Part shown: in pieces, positions 43,914 through 46,005 of the stretch
How the letters are laid out: the number at the start of each line of letters is the position of its first letter
Numbering within the stretch: the stretch's first letter is position 1
DNA from: Klebsormidium nitens
Lineage: Eukaryota; Streptophyta; Klebsormidiophyceae; Klebsormidiales; Klebsormidiaceae
Length of the DNA stretch: 46,005 bases
Reading direction: 5' to 3'
Assembly (NCBI GenBank): GCA_000708835.1
Contig: DF237608.1
Coordinates: 1-46,005, forward strand
Notes under the pieces: model-generated
Database searches by the model: none
What the model was told of the DNA's origin: nothing
What the model saw: only the letters and a program-made list of their open reading frames with translations
Program-made: the position numbers and the translations under genes

Positions 43914-46005
43914 TTGGAAGAAGCAATTAGGCGGCAGCGTTTTCCATGGTGCTAATGATGCGGATTGGCGTCTTGTGGAGATCGGGGTCAGTCAAAGTCA
44001 GTCGTGCTTGGTATGCGCAGGTTATAAGCGCCCGTCCATAACGTTGTGTGCTTGTTGATATAAGTAGTTTGTTCTTGCTGCGGTATAATACTGCAACGAA
44101 TTCTGCGGTCAGTACAGCAATGTCCTACTGGCGGTAAATTAGATGGAAGGCTATTAGGGCAACTACACGTAAAACGTAAGGTAAATATAGACGCTTTGCG
44201 GTTTCGGAAGCCTTTTTTTGGAAGACGGTTAACATTACCTGCACAAATCTGCAATGGAGTAGCCGGTATTCAGAAGTGCTCCGGGTCGTTTGCACGTGTT
44301 GAGTAATGCTACCAGTTGTTGGAATTGTAATGACTTGTTGTAAGACCGGCCATTATGTAGCCTAAACAAGATGTATCGGGCTGTCCATTGAACTATCCTG
44401 GGGGATAATTGTGCGGATTGACGCCGTTTGGACATTCCTTGCTCATGCATAGTCATAGCCTTGCGGCTGCATTGGCAACGGCCGGCCCACAGCCAATCTG
44501 CGCCGTTTGCATGCTTTTAAATGAGCGCCACACTGCATCAGTGGCCCTGACCGCAGTCTGCGGCGTACCACGTGGTAATTCTTTGTTACAGTGATAATGG
44601 TGACTTGGATCATGTATTCAACGCCCTTTAGTAGCCACGTTAGAACCATAGATCGAGCACGGTCTCCGGCAGACCCGGGCCGGATAGTTCGTAATTGACG
44701 ATCTACGGCCGCTGTAATTCGAATGTCCGGACTCGACTCTGGGCGGCATTCTGTTGTTATTGCTAGGAATCGAACGCTTGATCAAGTGCATGCAGGTAAT
44801 GTGTCATTGGGTTCGAGTACCTCAATGCAATTGAATGTGGCGATTTTGAACATACATATACATACATATCATCTATAGTGACACTGATGACGTACATGAC
44901 TCGAAACGATCAGGCGGTAACGGGCGCCTGCTTTAACCGTTACCATGGCGGCCAGGGCTGCGTAAAACGGGCGTAAAACAGCACCCTGCATCATGAGTAG
45001 CCGCTAAAACACACAGCTGGCTGCCCAGCCGCATCCGTAGTGCCTCCGCCGACCCAAAGGTGTAAGGAGCTGCCACCGCAAGCGCGGCGCCACACCAAAC
45101 AATCAATTCTTGAACCAACACCCAACGTTAGCTGGGCCTGTCCAACAAAAGCTGCAAAACATACTGAGGCAGGGCCGTTAAACAGCCTGCCAAAGACAGC
45201 AGGACATGGCATTGCCATGCCCGGAAAACTGCAGGCAGCTACGCTACTTACAGGCAGGCGGAAAGTCAGGGAATGAGATGGACGCTCGACAAGCATAAAA
45301 GGGGAGGCATCCTTTTCCTTCTTTTCTGGCCATCAATGTCTTGCATGTGCTGCTTATTCAATGCATCCAAACATGCCGTCATATTTCAGCAGACCTTGTT
45401 TTTTGGGGGATTGGCAGCACCCTGACAAGCTTACGCAAAGCCATGCAGAATCGAGGTATCGGCAGGCTTGAAGCACATCTGTTCAATCCTGCTTGTTGGT
45501 CTGCAGGATTAGCAGGTAGTGCTTGTCAATCTTGTCTGGCTGGGCCATCTTTCTTGCAAGTGCCAATTATGCCCTCCCCACTGAGATCTAGGATGCCAGA
45601 TGTTTCAAGGGTGTATGCTTGCTGGCACGTCGTGAAAGGACCTGAAAAGGAGCTGGAAATCCTCAAGCAAACCTGAGTGGTCAAAGCCCGCACGATGCAC
45701 CTTTTTCTCCTCATGCGGGGAGTTTTTTAACGGCCGTCACTGTGGCATATCCTTCTCAAACCTTATCATTATTTCCTATACACAGGCGTACACTGTTCTG
45801 CGAGAACCCTGACGAAGGCAACTGCCACAGACATCATGAGGTGTACATGACGTTGGGAGCATTGCTCTGCTTGTGTCCTCGTACAGCTCAAGGGCATCAA
45901 CTGAAAGTCCCTAGTCTTCCAAGGCTTGCAGTTTAGCCATATGTCTAATTAAGGTTCCGCAAACAGACGCGCAGTGGTCAATCAGTCTGAAAAGAGGCAA
46001 AATTC
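43914..46005. other. Right flank, no gene I can name
   Basis: This begins with the presumed 3' UTR of the GMI1-like gene. Open frames are short. A CATACATA microsatellite is at about 44863-44880. One possible plus-strand exon, 45786-45840, runs from ATACACAG to ATGAG|GTGTAC and reads LFCENPDEGNCHRHHE, a Cys/His-rich stretch that could belong to a gene extending past the right edge. A minus-strand frame at 45526-45673 after CACTCAG is also open (YTLETSGILDLSGEG). Neither matches a family I recognise. Confidence 0.35.

Noticed and set aside
44765-44830. GGGTTCGAGTACCTC resembling a tRNA T-arm
   Set aside because: Arms pair poorly and there is no D-arm or acceptor stem. Not a tRNA gene.
45341-45676. 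111-codon plus-strand open frame
   Set aside because: Looks compositionally random with many Cys/Trp and no motif; splice signals do not support it.
1-46005. CRISPR arrays, insertion sequences, operons, riboswitches or organellar inserts
   Set aside because: No spaced short repeats, transposase genes, ribosome-binding sites or organellar genes are visible. Repeats found are tandem and intronic, as expected in a eukaryotic nuclear genome.

Overview
This is nuclear DNA of a green plant-lineage eukaryote. Genes are split by GT-AG introns of about 0.1-2.1 kb, with no operons or Shine-Dalgarno sites. A BES1/BZR1 transcription factor and a plant-type GHKL-ATPase/SMC-hinge protein (GMI1/SMCHD1 class) point to a streptophyte. 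Compact spacing and roughly balanced base composition suggest a streptophyte alga such as Klebsormidium; the genus is inference, the lineage is well supported.

I rebuilt eight gene models by hand, requiring acceptor/donor sites, matching intron phase and family similarity. In order: (1) first exon of an SPFH/band-7 membrane protein, minus, 340-558, running off the left edge; (2) a second SPFH/band-7 protein, plus, 2228-4438; (3) a MAPEG-family membrane protein, minus, 5849-7692; (4) a twin-CX9C COA4-like mitochondrial protein, plus, 8628-10187; (5) arginine methyltransferase PRMT6, minus, 11763-16018; (6) a BES1/BZR1-type factor, plus, 17882-21174; (7) a DUF2045/KIAA0930-like protein in 12 exons, minus, 22672-30111; (8) a GMI1/SMCHD1-like protein in 13 exons, plus, 31488-43913. 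The last 2.1 kb has no gene I can name.

The eight genes alternate strictly in strand, giving four divergent pairs (shared 0.9-1.9 kb promoters) and three convergent pairs. The two SPFH paralogues form one divergent pair. The GMI1-like gene and the DUF2045 gene form another, with a CTT(N)7AAG site (the SOG1 DNA-damage motif of Arabidopsis) 188 bp before the GMI1-like ATG.

The most unusual structure lies in the last two genes. At least four short tandem duplications (period about 85-175 bp) each copy an intron-exon junction: exons 5 and 9 of the DUF2045 gene and exons 7 and 10 of the GMI1-like gene. The extra copies carry intact, decayed or frame-incompatible splice sites, so they look like snapshots of exon/intron turnover. 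Exon 6 of the GMI1-like gene also has a one-base frameshift in a run of five C, and intron 1 of the DUF2045 gene appears to use a GC donor.
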